Shown: positions 4,109-5,292 of the stretch, piece by piece
Numbering within the stretch: the first letter of the stretch is position 1
Layout: every line of letters starts with the position of its first letter
Assembly: GCA_002772115.1 (NCBI GenBank)
Contig: PCRW01000075.1
Span: 1,449 to 6,740, forward strand
DNA: 5,292 bases
Reading direction: 5' to 3'
From: Candidatus Moranbacteria bacterium CG23_combo_of_CG06-09_8_20_14_all_35_22
Lineage (GTDB): Bacteria; Patescibacteriota; Minisyncoccia; Moranbacterales; UBA2206
Notes under the pieces: generated by a model
Databases searched by the model: none
Seen by the model: the letters and a program-made list of their open reading frames with translations, nothing else
What the model was told of the DNA's origin: nothing
Program-made: the position numbers and the translations under genes

Positions 4109-4438
4109 ATGAATCTTACTAAACCAGAGAAGAAGTCTTCTAACTGGAAACAAGAATTACATGTATTCTTGTTCAGCTCATTCATCTATATTGGCGTAGG
4201 TATTGCATTCTATGCTGGAATATTTATTCAAGGGCATCGAGATCTTAAAGATTTTGATGTCTATAAATCTTGGCAAATTGACACTTCAAAAAATCCAATA
4301 ATTCAAGACATGAATAAAGATGGATTAGATGATTTGATTTTCAAGCGTATTTCTGGCGACGAAATAATTCTATATGGGGAAAATAAAGGATATTCTTTTA
4401 ACCCGAAATTTCAAAGCCATCACGCTTTGGGGAAATAA
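4109..4438 (+). CDS. Small single-pass membrane protein with an exported Ca-binding-type loop
   Basis: The product has 109 residues. AAGGAG (4095-4100) lies 8 bases before the ATG and supports this start. A Lys-rich N-terminus (residues 1-15) precedes one hydrophobic segment (about 18-40, LFSSFIYIGVGIAFYAGIFI), so the rest is predicted outside the membrane. The outer part contains DMNKDGLDDLIF (67-78), the D-x-N-x-D-G-x-x-D pattern of EF-hand, dockerin and FG-GAP/VCBS calcium loops, inside a beta-rich stretch (KSWQIDTSKNP before it, DEIILYGENKGYSF after it). Only one such motif is present, so it is at most a single-unit relative of FG-GAP proteins. The last nine codons run through a hairpin that is nearly copied in the operon terminator. 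It is followed 16 bases later by a second membrane-protein gene. Calcium binding is inference; the role is unknown. Confidence 0.8.
   Translation: MNLTKPEKKSSNWKQELHVFLFSSFIYIGVGIAFYAGIFIQGHRDLKDFDVYKSWQIDTSKNPIIQDMNKDGLDDLIFKRISGDEIILYGENKGYSFNPKFQSHHALGK
4412..4433 (+). repeat. Hairpin at the end of the first membrane gene, near-copy of the operon terminator stem
   Basis: CAAAGC (4412-4417) pairs with GCTTTG (4424-4429) around CATCAC. These 22 bases match 4847-4868 at 21 positions. This copy lacks the outer CCCC arm and is followed by A-rich sequence, so it should not terminate on the plus strand. It overlaps the last codons of the upstream gene and lies just before the next Shine-Dalgarno site. 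Confidence 0.6.
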
Positions 4439-4454
4439 AAAAAGGAGACGCCAA

Positions 4455-4823
4455 ATGAAGACAGCACTTCAAATTATTTTTGCTTTATCAAGTATTATTT
4501 TCGTAATTTTTATAATGAGAATCAGTCTTAAATGGCTCGATTCTCCAAATGAAGGTGAGCAGATGATAATACTAAATAATTCCTGCAACAAAATACCACG
4601 AGGAGATCTTGAAATTGAGATAGTCAGAAAAGAACTTTGTCTTTTTAAATGTCTAGATACTATTATATATTTTATTGTAAGACATAAAAATAACTTTATT
4701 TTTCTTGACAGAAATGAAATTAATCTAATGATTAGCGCCAAAAAAAAGAAAAATAAAAAAATTACTGAGGAGAACTTTAGAAAAGAAACGGAACGAAAAT
4801 TTCTTAAGAAATATGGAAAATGA
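4455..4823 (+). CDS. Small single-pass membrane protein of unknown function
   Basis: The chosen start ATG at 4455 has a strong Shine-Dalgarno AAAGGAG (4441-4447) seven bases upstream and gives 122 residues. The in-frame ATG at 4374 would overlap the previous gene by 65 bases and has no such site. Residues 3-22 (TALQIIFALSSIIFVIFIMR) form a membrane anchor or uncleaved signal; there is no lipobox. A soluble part follows, with three Cys (44, 62, 66; LCLFKC) and a short hydrophobic patch (TIIYFIVRHKNNFIFL, 69-84). The C-terminus is very basic (AKKKKNKKI 95-103, then EENFRKETERKFLKKYGK). No family was recognised. It is probably co-transcribed with the gene at 4109 and ends 19 bases before an intrinsic terminator. 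The stop is TGA, which argues against a recoded genetic code. Confidence 0.75.
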   Translation: MKTALQIIFALSSIIFVIFIMRISLKWLDSPNEGEQMIILNNSCNKIPRGDLEIEIVRKELCLFKCLDTIIYFIVRHKNNFIFLDRNEINLMISAKKKKNKKITEENFRKETERKFLKKYGK

Positions 4824-4842
4824 GATATGAAATCGATTCTCT

Positions 4843-4880
4843 TCCCCAAAGCCATCGCGCTTTGGGGATTTATTTTTTTC
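4843..4880 (+). terminator. Intrinsic terminator of the membrane-protein operon
   Basis: TCCCCAAAGC (4843-4852) pairs perfectly with GCTTTGGGGA (4859-4868) around CATCGC and is followed by TTTATTTTTTTC. It lies 19 bases after the TGA at 4821-4823. Confidence 0.9.
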
Positions 4881-4895
4881 TTTTTCTCATCTTGT

Positions 4896-4925
4896 CTCAC
4901 TTTTGCGCATATGCATAAAATTGAG
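4896..4925. repeat. Inverted repeat with GCATATGC core beside the second terminator copy
   Basis: CTCA (4896-4899) pairs with TGAG (4922-4925) and TTTT (4901-4904) with AAAA (4917-4920), around the self-complementary GCATATGC (4907-4914). It mirrors the element at 3133-3171, where the outer arms have a different sequence but the core and flanking T/A tracts are the same. Confidence 0.55.
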
Positions 4926-4928
4926 AGC

Positions 4929-4973
4929 CTAAATAAAAAATCTGAATTCTTAAAATTCAGATTTTTTTTATTT
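4929..4973. terminator. Second copy of the bidirectional efp-type terminator
   Basis: AATCTGAATT pairs with AATTCAGATT around CTTAA, with T8 on the plus side and a T-rich run on the minus side. It matches 3081-3127 at 46 of 47 bases (4927-4973; G to A in the loop at 4952). On the minus strand it closes the small gene at 4992-5135. On the plus strand it is a backup behind the terminator at 4843-4880. Confidence 0.85.
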
Positions 4974-4991
4974 GAAGTTTTTATCCGCTTT

Positions 4992-5135
4992 TTATATCAA
5001 ACCAACCGTGTTAAAAAGCGTGATAGTGAGAACTGGCACTAAAGCCACGAGCACGGCGAAATTCATTTCCTCCGCCTCTTTTTCTTCAGTTTCCCTCCTC
5101 TCACAATGTGGACATGGGCATTTTTCTTTTTCCAT
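4992..5135 (-). CDS. 47-residue Cys-motif membrane microprotein
   Basis: On the minus strand, ATG at 5135 opens 47 codons ending in TAA at 4994-4992. The N-terminus MEKEKCPCPHCERRETEEKE carries three Cys and a His in CPCPHC (residues 6-11), like half of a zinc knuckle. It is followed by a highly charged stretch to residue 23. Residues 25-47 (NFAVLVALVPVLTITLFNTV, then GLI) are one uninterrupted hydrophobic segment, suggesting a tail-anchored protein with the Cys cluster in the cytoplasm. A terminator lies about 20 bases after the stop in the right direction. There is no Shine-Dalgarno site, but several genes here lack one. The sharp charged/hydrophobic division supports a real gene. One metal site would need either dimerisation or CPCPHC alone. 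No family was recognised. Confidence 0.6.
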   Translation of the reverse strand: MEKEKCPCPHCERRETEEKEAEEMNFAVLVALVPVLTITLFNTVGLI

Positions 5136-5161
5136 ATTTTTGTTTTTTTTAATAATTAGTT

Positions 5162-5194
5162 AAATAAATAAAAAAAGTGGCATTCACCCACTTT
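5162..5194 (-). terminator. Minus-strand intrinsic terminator-like hairpin
   Basis: On the minus strand, AAAGTGG (5194-5188) pairs with CCACTTT (5180-5174) around a seven-base loop and is followed by TTTATTTATTTA. It would end a transcript entering from the right edge, or act in the leader of the microprotein gene whose ATG lies about 40 bases further on. Confidence 0.6.
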
Positions 5195-5215
5195 CTTATT
5201 ATAATCACTGAACAA

Positions 5216-5292
5216 TTAACATTCAGTCTCCATTTTACTCGGATAAGAGTAAATGGCGTCTCGATTGGAGATTTTCTTTATTAGGCTCTCAT
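5216..5292 (-). CDS. Possible C-terminal fragment of a minus-strand gene entering from the right edge
   Basis: One minus-strand frame is open from the window edge to TAA at 5218-5216, giving 24 residues (including KKISNRDAIYSYPSKMETEC). The other two minus frames stop within about 15 bases of the edge. The position about 20 bases before a minus-strand terminator fits a gene end. However, the stretch is short and overlaps a stable hairpin (5230-5256), and a plus-strand ATG at 5253 also opens a frame to the edge. Low confidence. Confidence 0.25.
   Translation of the reverse strand, partial: ESLIKKISNRDAIYSYPSKMETEC
5230..5256. other. Stable hairpin in the right-edge segment
   Basis: CCATTTTACTC (5230-5240) pairs with GAGTAAATGG (5247-5256) with one bulged T, around GGATAA. 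It is flanked by CTC upstream and a GGAG at 5267-5270. It may be part of a small RNA ending at the terminator at 5162-5194, or an element within an edge gene. No RNA family was recognised. Confidence 0.35.

Noticed and set aside
4374..4457. Upstream ATG at 4374 as the start of the second membrane protein
   Set aside because: It would overlap the preceding gene by 65 bases and has no Shine-Dalgarno site, while ATG 4455 has AAAGGAG at ideal spacing and begins directly with a membrane anchor.
4469..4900. Minus-strand 143-residue open frame
   Set aside because: It is antisense to the plus-strand gene with a strong Shine-Dalgarno site and terminator, and starts inside sequence beyond that terminator. 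Its Phe/Ser/Ile-rich product is typical of a shadow frame.
4821..5042. TGA read-through (recoded UGA) joining the gene at 4455 to the in-frame open stretch at 4827-5042
   Set aside because: The extension would translate through two intrinsic terminators, has low-complexity Phe/Leu content, and no conserved gene here uses TGA as a sense codon.
4827..5163. Plus-strand open frames 4827-5042 and 4972-5163 as genes
   Set aside because: They run across terminator hairpins and opposite the better supported 47-residue minus-strand gene. Their composition is what reading T-rich non-coding sequence gives.
5253..5292. Plus-strand ATG at 5253 opening a frame to the window edge
   Set aside because: Only 13 codons are visible, the Shine-Dalgarno-like sequence is weak, and the ATG lies within the 3' arm of a hairpin. 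Too little to call a gene.

Overview
The window looks like a stretch of a small-genome Patescibacteria (CPR) chromosome, most likely Parcubacteria-like. This rests on a core rpsF-ssb-rpsR cluster with no rplI after it, an EF-P with an unusual loop, a TrmB-type regulator, and a partial protein of a kind I remember only from CPR genomes. TGA is used as a stop, so nothing supports the recoded (UGA = Gly) CPR lineages. The taxonomic call is inference from memory; no search was run.

Layout. 1-614 (minus) is the N-terminal part of a CPR-type hypothetical protein. 615-912 has no gene. It holds two back-to-back divergent promoters sharing the palindrome GTCAATATTGAC, then a leader with two tandem GC-rich hairpin repeats and a terminator-like hairpin that competes with a longer-range pairing (a possible attenuator for the ribosomal operon). 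1013-3086 (plus) is rpsF, ssb, rpsR and efp, probably one transcription unit ending at a bidirectional terminator. 3173-3913 (minus) is a TrmB-like regulator convergent with efp. 3914-4108 carries its promoter, the divergent promoter of the next genes, and a shared TGAATAT motif. 4109-4823 (plus) is a two-gene operon of small single-pass membrane proteins with good Shine-Dalgarno sites and its own terminator. 4896-5292 holds a second copy of the efp terminator module, a 47-residue minus-strand Cys/membrane microprotein, a minus-strand terminator and an ambiguous structured end.

The most striking feature is in the core operon. The gaps before rpsR and efp, and the 100 bases before rpsF, are each filled by a copy of the same 103-nt element. 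It is an inverted array of about eleven heptamers (TRCNAAT, then ATTNGYA) whose last three bases are the ATG start codon of the gene. The gap before ssb has the same architecture built from a different word (TACGAA / TTCGTA). None of these four genes has a Shine-Dalgarno sequence, while the neighbouring accessory genes do. The element therefore looks like a portable, structured translation-start or regulatory cassette reused within one operon for ribosomal proteins and EF-P.
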